A stretch of DNA of 64,000 nt from Trebonia sp035571275 (GCA_035571275.1 DATMKQ010000105.1:1-64000); one strand, 5' to 3'; positions 50,858 through 60,013 are shown, counted from the first letter of the stretch. Numbers and translations: made by a program. Notes: generated by a model from the letters alone, not told the origin.

Positions 50858-52015
50858 TCAGTCTATGGCTGCCGAACGCGCGAACGACTCCGCGTCGCGG
50901 AGCACCCGCAGCACGTTGCCACCGGCCAGGGCCTTGCAGTCGGCCTCTGACCAGCCGCGGCGGAGCAGTTCGTTGAACAGCGCCGGGTACCGCGACACGT
51001 CCTCGAGCCCCACGGACACGTTCGGGGTGCCGTCGAAGTCGCCGCCTATGCCGACGTGCTCGATGCCCGCGACGGCACGCACGTGCTCCGCGTGGTCGGC
51101 GACCTGGGCGAGGGTCGCGGTTGGCATCGGGTTCGACTTTTCCCATTCGGGCAGGACGCTGAACACCGCGTGCAGGTCAGCCGAGTCAAGGCCGCGCCGC
51201 GCCGCCTCGGCGCGCAGGGCCTTGAACCAATCGTTGCAGTCCTGGGAGACGAAGAACGGCACGAACGTCACCATGCAGACGCCGCCGTTCCCGGCCAGCC
51301 GGGTCAGCACCTCGTCGGGCACGTTGCGCGGGTTGTCGCAGAGGGCGAGCGCCGAGGAGTGCGAGAAGATCACCGGCGCCCGCGACGCGTCCAGGGCGGC
51401 GTGCATCGTCGACGGGGAAACGTGTGACAAGTCGACCAGCATGCCGAGGCGCTGCATCTCGGCCACTACCTCGCGGCCGAAGTCGGTCAGGCCGCCCGGC
51501 ACCACGTCGTCGGTGGCCGAGGACGCCCAGCCGACGCTGGAGTTGTGGGTCAGCGTCATGTACCGTACGCCCAACGCGTACAGCGAACGGAGCACGCCGA
51601 GCGAGCCGCCGATCGAATGGCCGCCCTCGGCGCCGAGCAGTGACGCGATCTTGCCCGCCGCGAACGCCTCGTCGACATCGTCCGCGGTCAGCGCGAGCTG
51701 GAACCGGGACGGGTACTGCCGGACCATGCGGTGCACGATGTCGATCTGCTCAAGAACGGCCGTCACCGCCCCGTCCCCGGCCAGCCTGGAGGGCACGTAG
51801 ACCGACCAGAACTGGCCGCCGACACCGCCTTCGACCAGCCGCGGGATGTCCGTGTGGATTCTGGTAACCCGTCCGCTCAGGCCGACCGCGGCCGGATCTG
51901 AGCCGAACCGCTCGCGGATCTCCCAGGGCAGGTCGTTGTGCCCGTCGATCAACGGGAAGCGGCTAAGCATGGCCCGCGCGAGCGCGAAGGTGAGGGCGGA
52001 CCCGTCGGTAGTCAT
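50858..52015 (-). CDS. M19-family membrane dipeptidase
   Basis: This 385-aa zinc dipeptidase is of the renal-dipeptidase family. Metal-site motifs are LIDGHNDLPW (His26, Asp28), the bridging Glu in LGAEGGHSIGG, the His in LVDLSHVSPST and VIFSHSSALALCDNPRNV, and the GIEHVGIGGDFDG ending. M19 enzymes split dipeptides and tolerate a C-terminal D-residue. No signal peptide is evident, so a cytosolic location is likely. ATG 52015 is chosen because the upstream 55 residues of the open frame are low-quality and would overlap the MFS gene more. With that start the gene still overlaps the MFS 3' end by about 53 bp. MurL follows 20 bp later. Confidence 0.9.
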   Translation of the reverse strand: MTTDGSALTFALARAMLSRFPLIDGHNDLPWEIRERFGSDPAAVGLSGRVTRIHTDIPRLVEGGVGGQFWSVYVPSRLAGDGAVTAVLEQIDIVHRMVRQYPSRFQLALTADDVDEAFAAGKIASLLGAEGGHSIGGSLGVLRSLYALGVRYMTLTHNSSVGWASSATDDVVPGGLTDFGREVVAEMQRLGMLVDLSHVSPSTMHAALDASRAPVIFSHSSALALCDNPRNVPDEVLTRLAGNGGVCMVTFVPFFVSQDCNDWFKALRAEAARRGLDSADLHAVFSVLPEWEKSNPMPTATLAQVADHAEHVRAVAGIEHVGIGGDFDGTPNVSVGLEDVSRYPALFNELLRRGWSEADCKALAGGNVLRVLRDAESFARSAAID

Positions 52016-53513
52016 CACGCGGGCAGAGTACCGGCTCAGCAGGGGTGGGCGGGCGAGATAACGCTGCCTCAGGAACCGGTTCAGCGAAGCCGCCAGGACC
52101 GCCTGGGCGGCCCGGGTCATCGGCCATCGTGGCCGCGGCGTCGGCGTCGCGCACCCTCGAAGAGAACGCCACGCCGACAATCATCAGGCCTGCCGCGGCG
52201 AAGAACGCGAGCCGGTAGCCGGTCAGGTCAAGCAGGCCCGGCCGGGTCGCGCCCAGCACGGTGCCGAGCAGCGCCACGCCCGTCGCCGCCCCAGCTTGTC
52301 GCAACGTGTTCAACAGCGTCGAGGCTTGCCCGGTGAGCGCGGGCGACACGGTGGCCAGCGCGGCTGCCTGTGACGGAGACATCGCGAAACCGAACGAGCC
52401 TCCCGTGAAAAACATCAGCACCGGGATCAGCCACGCGGCGTTCGCGGATCCAGCGAAGCCCATGCCGCCGATGGTCAACACGGTGCCCGTCATCCCGGCC
52501 ATCATGAGCCGTCGCGGCCCCAGCCTCTTGTACAGCCGGGTGGTGATCTGCACGCCCGTCATCCCGCCGAGCGCTTCGGGGAAGGTCGACAGGCCGGAAT
52601 GCAAGGCTGTGAAGCCCAGGCCGTTTTGCAATAGCAGGGGGACGAGGAAGAGCGTGCCGGTGAACCCGGCGCCGGCGAACGCCAGCTGCAGGTTCGTGGT
52701 GCGGAACAACCGGTTGGCGTAGATCCGGAGCCGCAGCATCGGCTCGGCGACCCGCAGCTCGACGATCACGAAGGTCGCGAGAAGGAGCACCCCGGGCACC
52801 CCCGTCGCCAGCACCTGCGCCGACCCCCAGCCGTAAGTGGCGCCTGTCGTGAGAGCGAACATGAACAGCGCGAACCCCGAGCCGCCGAGCAGGAAGCCGG
52901 GCAGGTCGAAGCGTCCCGCGGGGTGTTCGGATCCATGAGGCAGGAAGAGCGCGCCGAAGGTCAGCGCGGCGGCGCCAACGGGGAGGTTGACGTAAAAGAT
53001 CCACCGCCAGGACAGCCCGTCCACGAGCAGCCCGCCGATCACCGGGCCGAGCGCGGGCGCCAGCAGCATCGGCACAATCATCAGCCGGTTGGCCCGGATC
53101 CGCTCGGCCGGCGGGAACGCGCGGAACATCATCGCCATGCCCACCGGCACGAGCAAGCCGCCGCCAAACCCCTGCAGCGCGCGGAACGCGACAAGCTCGG
53201 GCAACGATGTGGCGAGCCCGCACATCGCGGACGCGGCGGTAAACAACCCGATCGAACCGAGCATCACGCGCCTGGCCCCGAAGCGGTCCCCCAGCCATCC
53301 GGAGGCGGGCATCGCCACCGCGAGCGTCACCAGGTAGGCGGTCACCACGCCGCTCACGGACGCCACCGGCACCGCGAAATAGCGGCTCAGCGTCGGCAGC
53401 GCCACATTGACGACAGTCGAATCCATGATGTTCATGAACATCGAAGCGACGAACACCGCGCTGACGATCACCTTGGGACTAATGACCGCCTTGGCGGAGA
53501 TCGCGACCTTCAC
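51963..53513 (-). CDS. MFS transporter, DHA2 (EmrB/QacA-like, 14-helix) family
   Basis: This 516-aa major-facilitator protein has the antiporter motifs MDSTVVNVALPTL (motif D1), GWLGDRFGARRVMLGS (motif A), RALQGFGGGLLVPVG (motif B) and LAPALGPVIGGLLVDG (motif C), and about 14 helices. Such proteins export drugs or metabolites in exchange for protons. The last 50 residues are Pro/Arg-rich and cytosolic. The gene starts with GTG and is the first of a minus-strand operon that continues, with overlaps or a 20-bp gap, into the M19 dipeptidase, MurL and MurD2. That context allows a cell-wall dipeptide or antibiotic substrate, but this is speculation. Confidence 0.87.
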   Translation of the reverse strand: MKVAISAKAVISPKVIVSAVFVASMFMNIMDSTVVNVALPTLSRYFAVPVASVSGVVTAYLVTLAVAMPASGWLGDRFGARRVMLGSIGLFTAASAMCGLATSLPELVAFRALQGFGGGLLVPVGMAMMFRAFPPAERIRANRLMIVPMLLAPALGPVIGGLLVDGLSWRWIFYVNLPVGAAALTFGALFLPHGSEHPAGRFDLPGFLLGGSGFALFMFALTTGATYGWGSAQVLATGVPGVLLLATFVIVELRVAEPMLRLRIYANRLFRTTNLQLAFAGAGFTGTLFLVPLLLQNGLGFTALHSGLSTFPEALGGMTGVQITTRLYKRLGPRRLMMAGMTGTVLTIGGMGFAGSANAAWLIPVLMFFTGGSFGFAMSPSQAAALATVSPALTGQASTLLNTLRQAGAATGVALLGTVLGATRPGLLDLTGYRLAFFAAAGLMIVGVAFSSRVRDADAAATMADDPGRPGGPGGFAEPVPEAALSRPPTPAEPVLCPRDDYRRVRPHLRARAGHA

Positions 53514-53680
53514 GGTGTACTACAAGATCGCGAATGTCCAGCATGTTCCCAGATTAGAGGGATCAGCAGCCGTAGGCGGACCAAGACGATGGCGTGGTCC
53601 CGAACTGGTCGCCGGATGCCGCCCCGTTTGTTGACTCCCTGAACCGCACGCAGGAGAAGTACGACGCGACGGTCGCCTTA

Positions 53681-56296
53681 TTACTTTCGGCGGCCCGGGG
53701 ACAGGCGGTTGAGCTTCCACCAGGCGAGCAGCAGGAAGACCGCCGACAGGACGAGCATCAGCCCCATGTCGAGCAGCCACGCACCACCGGTGTGGTTCCA
53801 CGTCGAGTCGGGCTTCGCGTCCATCGACGGGTTCAGCACGTTCAGCCGGACGGTGGAGGCGAGCGCCGCCATGCCCCAGCGGGCCGGGGCGATCGCGGCC
53901 AGCTGCTCGAGGCCGGGCTTGCCAGCCAGCGAGATGATGCCGCCGGAGAACACGAACTGGACCATGGTGACCAAGACGATCGCCTGCATCGCCTTGTCCG
54001 AGCTCGACACCATCGTGGACACGAGCAGGCCCAGGCAGGTGGACGCCAACTCCAGGAACGCCACGGCCAGTATCAGCTCGGCGAGGGGGGCGTGCGTCAG
54101 GAACGATCCGGTTGGCGGCAGCGCGTGACCGAGCACGCCGATCACCGTCATAACCACCGCCTGAAGCACGGCGATCACGCCAAGGACCAGCACCTTCGAG
54201 GCGAGGTAGGCGCCCGCTGACAGGCCGGCCGCGCGTTCTCTGATGTAGATCGAGCGTTCCTTGACGATCTCCCTGACCGCGTTCACCACGCCCGCGAGGC
54301 AGGCCATGATCATCAGCACCATGAGCATCGTCTGCGCACCGGCGTTGGTCCCCGGCGCGCCCGCTAGTCCCTGTGCCGGCGCCAGCAGCCGCACGAGCGC
54401 GCCCAAGATGACAGGCAGCGCGACGATCGACCCGAGGTAGAACCGGTCCGCGGCGATCACCCGCAGGTACCGGCGGGCCAGCGTGGACAGCTGGCGCACC
54501 CGGCCGCGACGGTGCGGGGGCAGCGCGGGCGGCTGCCGGTCGCCCGGATCAGCTGGGAGCTGGGCGTGCGGCGGGCGCGGGGTCATCGGGTTCGTGACGT
54601 ACCGGGTGAATTCCTTCGACTGCCGGAACTCCGCCGCCCAGTCGCGGTCCGGCTCGGCGTCGAACGCGCGGAAGACATCCGCCCAGCGCGGTTTCCCGAA
54701 GTACGTGAGGCCATCCTGCGGCGGGCCGTAGTAGGCGATCTTGCCGCCGGGCACCAGCACGAGCAGCCGGTCGCAGGTGTTCAGGTTCTCCACGCTGTGC
54801 GTGACCACGATGATCGTCCGGCCGTCGTGGGCGAGGTCGCGCATCTGCTCCATGACCTGGGCGTCCAGGCCCGGATCGAGGCCGCTCGTCGGCTCGTCGA
54901 GGAACAGCAGGCTCGGCCTGGTGAGCAGCTCGAGGGCCACGTTCACCCGCTTCAGCTGACCGCCAGACAAGATCTCCGCACGAACGTCGGCACGGTGGGT
55001 GAGGCTGAGCTCACCGAGGACCTCGTCCACCCGCTTAGTGCGCTCGGCCTTTCGCGTGTCGCTCGGGAAGCGCAATTCCGCCGCATAGCCAAGCGCCGTG
55101 CGGGGGGTGAGCTGGGTGTGCATGATGTCCTTCTGCGGCACCAGACCGATCCGGTGGCGCAGTTCGGCGTAATCCTTGTACAGGTCACGGTTGTCGTACA
55201 GGACCGTCCCCGTGTCGGCGGGGCGCATCCCGGTCAGCGCGTTGAGCAGCGTGGACTTGCCAGCACCGCTCGGGCCGATCACGCCGACGAGAAAGCGCTC
55301 CTCGATAGGGAAGCTAACGTTGTCAAGCAGGATCTTGCCGCCCTGCACCCGGACCTTCAGTTCGCGTGCCTCGAAGGAGACATCGCCTTCATCGACGTAC
55401 TCTCTCAGCTCGTCGTCGGTCAGGCGGAAGGTGGCATGGCCGATGCTGATGATGTCGTCTTCGGTTAGTTCGGCCCGCTGGACCCGCGAGCCGTTGACGA
55501 AGGTGCCGTTGTGACTGCCCAGGTCGATGATCTCGTAACGGCCCGACTGTGACTTGCGGAGCTCGGCGTGCTCCCTTGAGACGCCGAGGTCGGAGACGAC
55601 GAGGTCGTTCTCCGGGGTGCGGCCGATGCGCATGACCTTGGCGGGAAGAGGCAGGCGTGCCGTCGGACGGCGGTCGACGGACGGCAGGTGCGCCATGCTG
55701 GCCGCCGCACTGGCCTCGGCGGCCGGCTGGGGATGTGGCCTGGCGGCTGGCTGCGGACGTGGCCGGGCCGGCGAGGGCTTGGCCGCGGGGGCTGGCGCGG
55801 GGCTGGCCGCGGGGGCCGGCGAGGGGTTGGCCGCGGGGGCGGATGCTGGCATGGGAGCGGGGGCTGGCGCGGGTCGCGGCGCAAGTTGCGGTTCGAACCG
55901 CAGCACGGGACCGTCTTCAGGGCTGCCGAGCCGCACGACGCAGTTGTCGCGGATGCTGACGCGGTTGGTTCGTTCCGCCCCTACCCAAGTTCCGTTGGTG
56001 CTGTCCTGGTCCTCGAGGACCCACGACTGCCCTTCTACTTTGAGGACGGCGTGCCGCCAGGACACCCGTGAGTCCTCCAGCACGATGTCGGCGGCAGGGT
56101 CGCGGCCGATGCGGTATTCGGCCCCGCTGTCCAAGCGGTGATCAGAGCGCCTAGTCCGGACCAGCAGGGGTGGCGCGGCATGCGGTTTCCCTGCCACCTG
56201 ATTTCCCACCCCGGATTCCCTCCCGCTCGACGCGCCGTGCTGATCGCTTGCGTTTAGTTCGTATTCTTGGTGGTGACTCGGCGCTAGTGCGCGCAC
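53681..56296 (-). CDS. FHA-domain ABC transporter (Rv1747-like), ATPase fused to permease
   Basis: This 871-aa single-chain half transporter has FHA domain 1 at about 45-125 (YRIGRDPAADIVLEDSRVSWRHA, STNGTW), a Pro/Ala-rich linker, and FHA domain 2 at about 215-285 (MRIGRTPENDLVVSDLGVSREHAEL, SHNGTFVNG). The ABC ATPase lies at about 310-540 (GPSGAGKSTLLNALTG, LSGGQLKRVNVALELL, LLFLDEPTSGLD), and an ABC2-type membrane domain of six helices at about 610-860. Length and order match mycobacterial Rv1747 (about 865 aa), whose FHA domains bind phosphothreonine made by a Ser/Thr kinase and which is linked to lipoglycan export. No kinase is in the window. The GTG start lacks a clear ribosome-binding site. 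Confidence 0.9.
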   Translation of the reverse strand: MRALAPSHHQEYELNASDQHGASSGRESGVGNQVAGKPHAAPPLLVRTRRSDHRLDSGAEYRIGRDPAADIVLEDSRVSWRHAVLKVEGQSWVLEDQDSTNGTWVGAERTNRVSIRDNCVVRLGSPEDGPVLRFEPQLAPRPAPAPAPMPASAPAANPSPAPAASPAPAPAAKPSPARPRPQPAARPHPQPAAEASAAASMAHLPSVDRRPTARLPLPAKVMRIGRTPENDLVVSDLGVSREHAELRKSQSGRYEIIDLGSHNGTFVNGSRVQRAELTEDDIISIGHATFRLTDDELREYVDEGDVSFEARELKVRVQGGKILLDNVSFPIEERFLVGVIGPSGAGKSTLLNALTGMRPADTGTVLYDNRDLYKDYAELRHRIGLVPQKDIMHTQLTPRTALGYAAELRFPSDTRKAERTKRVDEVLGELSLTHRADVRAEILSGGQLKRVNVALELLTRPSLLFLDEPTSGLDPGLDAQVMEQMRDLAHDGRTIIVVTHSVENLNTCDRLLVLVPGGKIAYYGPPQDGLTYFGKPRWADVFRAFDAEPDRDWAAEFRQSKEFTRYVTNPMTPRPPHAQLPADPGDRQPPALPPHRRGRVRQLSTLARRYLRVIAADRFYLGSIVALPVILGALVRLLAPAQGLAGAPGTNAGAQTMLMVLMIMACLAGVVNAVREIVKERSIYIRERAAGLSAGAYLASKVLVLGVIAVLQAVVMTVIGVLGHALPPTGSFLTHAPLAELILAVAFLELASTCLGLLVSTMVSSSDKAMQAIVLVTMVQFVFSGGIISLAGKPGLEQLAAIAPARWGMAALASTVRLNVLNPSMDAKPDSTWNHTGGAWLLDMGLMLVLSAVFLLLAWWKLNRLSPGRRK

Positions 56297-56436
56297 CCGG
56301 GCCCTCTCGAGTCTAGGGCTCGGCCGTGAAATCCGGAATCTGGTGAACTATAACTGCGAGAGAGACGTTTAGCCTTGTCGTCGATATCAATCGATACTTG
56401 AATGCGCCGGCAGTGACATGACCTGGGGGCTGAAAG

Positions 56437-57819
56437 ATGAGCGTGGATCCAACACAGCCAAAGAGCCCGCCGACGCCTGCCGGTCCAGCGTCGCAGGAGT
56501 CGGCCGAACCGGGCGAGCAGGAGTCTGACGAAGGGCGCGGAGCCGAGGCTGCCGACGCGGCCGGACCTGCGACGGATTGGCCTGAGGGCGGCGCTGCCGG
56601 ACCCGGCGTGGCTGGCGCGGCGGGCGTGGGCGCGGCGGCGCCGACGCGGGTGCGGCCGCAGGTTCAGCCGAGCAGCTGGGCCGGGCAGTCCGCTCAGCCG
56701 TCCTTTACTCCGGCGCAGCCGTCCTTCACGCCGGCCCAGCAGGGCCAGGGTGGGCCGGCTGGGCCGGACGCCCAGGACGCCCAGGACACCGACCCTGGCG
56801 GCGTGGCAGGCCAGCCTGGTATCGGCGGCCAGGCCGAGCCTCCTACGGCCCCGCACCCCGGGTACCAGCCGTCCGGCTGGCCGGAACAGTCGTTCCAGGT
56901 CGGCGAGGCGGCACCAGATCCCGGGCAGGGTAGCTGGCCGAAGCAGCCGCCACAGTACTCACCCGAGCCAGGCTGGAGCCAGGGGCCCAGCGGATCCCAG
57001 GGGCCCCACGGATCCCAAGGGGCCTACGGCTCTCAGGGGCCCTATGGGCCGCCGCCGCAGGGCGGACGCCCGGGAGGCGGCCGGCGCTCGCGCCAGGACT
57101 ACCAGGGCTACCCGGGCGGCCGGCGACCTCGGCGCCGCCATCGCGTCCGTCGCTCGGTGATGGCCCTGTTCGCCATCATCGTCCTGGCGATCCTCGCGAC
57201 GATCGGAGATCGGGTCGCCAACGCGATCGCGGAGAACGAAATCGCCAACCAGTTCGTGAAGAACGGCTTCCCGGTCAAGCCGTCTGTGACGATCGAAGGG
57301 TTCCCGTTCCTCACCCAGCTGGTCGCGCACAACATCCATGACATCGACATTTCCGCGAGCAACGTCCCGGCCGGGCCGGTGACCATCACCAGCGTCAAGG
57401 GCAAGATGACCGGGGTTCACCTCAACTCCTCGTTCAACGGCGGAAAGGTCGATCACATCACCGGCACCCTGTTCGTGTCGTTCTCCTCGCTGGCCGCCGC
57501 CGGCGGCGGCGGCACCGGAACCGGCATCTCGATGTCCGCGGACGGGTCGGACAAGGTGAAGATCACGGCCGAAGTGGCCGGACAAGCCATCGACACCGAG
57601 GTGGCCAAGGTGTCGCAGACGGCACCAAACCAGATCAGCATTCAGGTACAGCCCAGCGGAAGTCCGCTGAGCGGACTGCTCACCTCGTTCGGCAGCTATT
57701 CGTTCCCTATCCCCAAGCTTCCGGCCGGGATGCGCGTCACGGGCGTCTCCGTCACGTCGCAGGGAATCACCGTCTCGGCCGCCGCGAACAATACAACCCT
57801 CACCCAGCCCGGGTCGTGA
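56437..57819 (+). CDS. DUF2993 (LmeA-like) membrane-anchored protein, copy 1
   Basis: This 460-aa protein has a disordered N-terminal half (about 1-235) rich in Pro, Gly, Gln and Ala, with SQGP-type repeats near 185-205 (GSQGPHGSQGAYGSQG). A basic patch RRPRRRHRVRRS and one membrane helix (about 242-260) follow, then an extracytoplasmic DUF2993 domain beginning VKPSVTIEGFPFLTQLVAHNIHDIDI. In mycobacteria the DUF2993 protein LmeA takes part in lipomannan/mannan maturation. That function is not demonstrated for these long forms. The gene is divergent from the FHA-ABC gene over a 140-bp gap and followed by a paralogue, so the three may serve one envelope process. Confidence 0.85.
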   Translation: MSVDPTQPKSPPTPAGPASQESAEPGEQESDEGRGAEAADAAGPATDWPEGGAAGPGVAGAAGVGAAAPTRVRPQVQPSSWAGQSAQPSFTPAQPSFTPAQQGQGGPAGPDAQDAQDTDPGGVAGQPGIGGQAEPPTAPHPGYQPSGWPEQSFQVGEAAPDPGQGSWPKQPPQYSPEPGWSQGPSGSQGPHGSQGAYGSQGPYGPPPQGGRPGGGRRSRQDYQGYPGGRRPRRRHRVRRSVMALFAIIVLAILATIGDRVANAIAENEIANQFVKNGFPVKPSVTIEGFPFLTQLVAHNIHDIDISASNVPAGPVTITSVKGKMTGVHLNSSFNGGKVDHITGTLFVSFSSLAAAGGGGTGTGISMSADGSDKVKITAEVAGQAIDTEVAKVSQTAPNQISIQVQPSGSPLSGLLTSFGSYSFPIPKLPAGMRVTGVSVTSQGITVSAAANNTTLTQPGS

Positions 57820-57919
57820 CGCGACGTGATGTGACGTGACGTGAATCGCGGCGAGTGCCCCGGGTAGTCACCTAGCGCCGGTATAAACGATGTGGACCGG
57901 AGCAGCGAGAGGGGCCCAA

Positions 57920-58867
57920 GTGACCGAGTACCCGAAGCAGCCGCAGAACGGGTGGCCAGCGCAGCCGCCCAGGTACAGCCCCAGCGATGACGGGCAGGCC
58001 GGATACCCGCGATCTGGATACGGACAGGACGAGCACAGCCAGGCCGGATACCCGCAATCCGGATACCCGCAGAACAACTACGGGCAGAACGACTACCGGC
58101 AGAACGACTACCGGCAGAACGACTACGGGCAGCCCGGATACGACCAGGGCAACCCAGCTGGGGCCCAGCAGGACAGGTACGGGCAGCGGGTGCCGCGACG
58201 TCGGCGGCGCAAGCGTGGCTGGATCGCGCTACTGGTCACGCTCATCGTGCTCGCGGTGCTGTTCGTCGTTGGCGACCAGATCGCCAAGTCATACGCGCAG
58301 AACATGATCGCCACCAAGCTCCAGTCGTCGTCAGGCCTCACCACGAAGCCTTCGGTGACCATCGAGGGCTTCCCATTCCTCACCCAGCTCGCCGCGCATG
58401 ACATCCGGACGGTCGACATCAGCGCGAGCAACGTCCAGGAAGACAAGCTCGACATCACGAGCATCAAAGCGACAGCGACCGGGGTCCACCTCAACTCATC
58501 CTTCAGCGGCGCGACGATCGACCACATCTCCGGCACCGCGCTGATCTCGTTCGGCTCGCTGGTCAACGCCGCGGGGGCCCCAACAGGCGTCACGGTAACC
58601 GCCGACCCGTCTGGCGGGCCGAACGCCGCCAACGTCAGCCTCGGGCCGCTCACCGCTACGGCACAGATCACGCGGACCGGGCCGAGCCAGATCACCGTCA
58701 GGGTGGAGAGCCTGGACGGCATTTCCACCTCGGACCTCGGGCTGCTCTCTGACTACAAGATCAACGTGCCGACGCTGCCTGCCGGACTCCAGGTCCAAGG
58801 CGTCTCGGTGACCGGCCAGGGCATCGTGATCAAGGTGGCCGCGCAGAACACCACTCTCTCACAGTAA
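57920..58867 (+). CDS. DUF2993 (LmeA-like) membrane-anchored protein, copy 2
   Basis: This 315-aa paralogue of the previous gene has a shorter disordered head (about 1-90) containing Tyr/Gln/Asn/Pro repeats (QNDYRQNDY), a basic RRRRKR patch, one membrane helix (about 100-118) and a DUF2993 domain opening with KPSVTIEGFPFLTQLAAHD, nearly identical to copy 1. GTG at 57920 is chosen because GAGAGGGG lies five bases before it; ATG at 57890 lacks a site. The 100 bp between copies contain only short TGACG-rich repeats. Retention of the VTIEGFPFLTQL core in both copies suggests a conserved surface, while heads differ in length and composition. Confidence 0.87.
   Translation: MTEYPKQPQNGWPAQPPRYSPSDDGQAGYPRSGYGQDEHSQAGYPQSGYPQNNYGQNDYRQNDYRQNDYGQPGYDQGNPAGAQQDRYGQRVPRRRRRKRGWIALLVTLIVLAVLFVVGDQIAKSYAQNMIATKLQSSSGLTTKPSVTIEGFPFLTQLAAHDIRTVDISASNVQEDKLDITSIKATATGVHLNSSFSGATIDHISGTALISFGSLVNAAGAPTGVTVTADPSGGPNAANVSLGPLTATAQITRTGPSQITVRVESLDGISTSDLGLLSDYKINVPTLPAGLQVQGVSVTGQGIVIKVAAQNTTLSQ
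58070..58129 (+). repeat. 15-bp tandem repeat in DUF2993 copy 2
   Basis: Four copies of CAGAAC(A/G)ACTAC(C/G)GG at 58070, 58085, 58100 and 58115 encode Q-N-(N/D)-Y-(G/R) repeats in the disordered head. Copies 2 and 3 are identical. Confidence 0.92.
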
Positions 58868-58952
58868 GGCCCAAGCGTAGCGTAATCCCGTCGTCACGTG
58901 GTGTGACGAAGTCGCCCCGCGGGAAAAGCGAGGGGTGAAGGGGGACTGAACT

Positions 58953-59972
58953 ATGACCACAATGAAGGCGGCTGTCGTCCCGCAACTGGGTGCCAAGCTG
59001 GAAGTCCGTGAGCTCGACGTGCCGACGCCAGGGCCCGGCCAGGTGCTCGTGAAGATGGAGGCGTCGGGCCTGTGCCATACCGACATCCACGCCGCGCACG
59101 GGGACTGGCCGGTCACGCCGAACCCGCCGTTCATCCCCGGACACGAGGGCGTCGGCATCGTGACCGAGGCGGGGCCCGGCGCCGTGCTGCACAAGCCGGG
59201 CGACCGGGTGGCGATCGCGTGGCTTGGCTATGCATGCGGCCACTGCGATCAGTGCGTCTCTGGCTGGGAGACGCTCTGCCTGTCGCAGCGCAATAGCGGC
59301 TACTCCATCGACGGCGCCTATGCCGAGTACGCGCTCGCGGACGACCGTTACGTCGTCAGCGTCCCCGATGAGGTGTCGTCCTTCGACGCGGCGCCGCTCT
59401 CCTGCGCCGGCGTCACGACGTTCAAGGCGATCAAGATCGCCGGGCTGCAGCCGGGCGAGACCGCGTCGATCGTCGGCATTGGCGGGCTCGGCCACCTGGC
59501 CCTGCAGTATGCGCATGTACTTGGCGCGCGCGTGATCGCGGTCGACGTCGAGGACGCCAAGCTGGACCTGGCCCGGGCCCTAGGCGCGGACTACACGGTC
59601 AACGCCAAGACGACCGACCCCGTCCAGGCGATCGCCGACCACGGCGGCGCCGACGTCGCGGTCGTCACGGCAGCCTCGGCCCGAACGTTCGAGCAGGCGT
59701 ACGCGTCGTTGCGACGCGGCGGCCGACTGGTCTGCGTGGGCCTTCCGGCCGACGACAAGATCACGATCTCGGTCTTCGACACGGTCCTCAACGGCAAGTC
59801 GGTCATCGGCTCGATCGTCGGCACCAGGAAGGACCTGAGCGATGTGTTCGCGCTGCACGCGGCGGGGCGCACCCGGGTGATCGCGGAGCCCAGGCAACTA
59901 CAGGACGTGAACGCCTGCTTCGACGAAGTGCTGTCCGGCCATATCCCGGCACGGCTAGTGTTTACGTTCTGA
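58953..59972 (+). CDS. zinc-dependent alcohol dehydrogenase (AdhP-like)
   Basis: This 339-aa medium-chain dehydrogenase/reductase has catalytic zinc ligands Cys41 (GLCHTDIH), His64-Glu65 (PGHEGVG) and a later Cys in PLSCAGVTTFKA. The structural-zinc cysteines are about 95, 98, 101 and 109 (YACGHCDQC...TLC). NAD binding is by IVGIGGLGHLALQYA with Asp after the second strand (VIAVDVED), predicting NAD. It closely follows the AdhP/propanol-preferring group and likely interconverts ethanol or other short alcohols and aldehydes. A GGGGGAC ribosome-binding site precedes the ATG. The short inverted repeat around 58889-58907 upstream may be an operator or terminator. Confidence 0.92.
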   Translation: MTTMKAAVVPQLGAKLEVRELDVPTPGPGQVLVKMEASGLCHTDIHAAHGDWPVTPNPPFIPGHEGVGIVTEAGPGAVLHKPGDRVAIAWLGYACGHCDQCVSGWETLCLSQRNSGYSIDGAYAEYALADDRYVVSVPDEVSSFDAAPLSCAGVTTFKAIKIAGLQPGETASIVGIGGLGHLALQYAHVLGARVIAVDVEDAKLDLARALGADYTVNAKTTDPVQAIADHGGADVAVVTAASARTFEQAYASLRRGGRLVCVGLPADDKITISVFDTVLNGKSVIGSIVGTRKDLSDVFALHAAGRTRVIAEPRQLQDVNACFDEVLSGHIPARLVFTF

Positions 59973-59999
59973 CCGCCACGCGTCCCGCGGAAAGGCCGC

Positions 60000-60005
60000 T
60001 AAACT
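60000..60005 (+). promoter_or_regulatory. -10-like element TAAACT for the HIT-family gene
   Basis: TAAACT ends eight bases before the ATG at 60014, and no Shine-Dalgarno lies between them, consistent with a leaderless transcript. Confidence 0.4.
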
Positions 60006-60013
60006 GCGACGTC

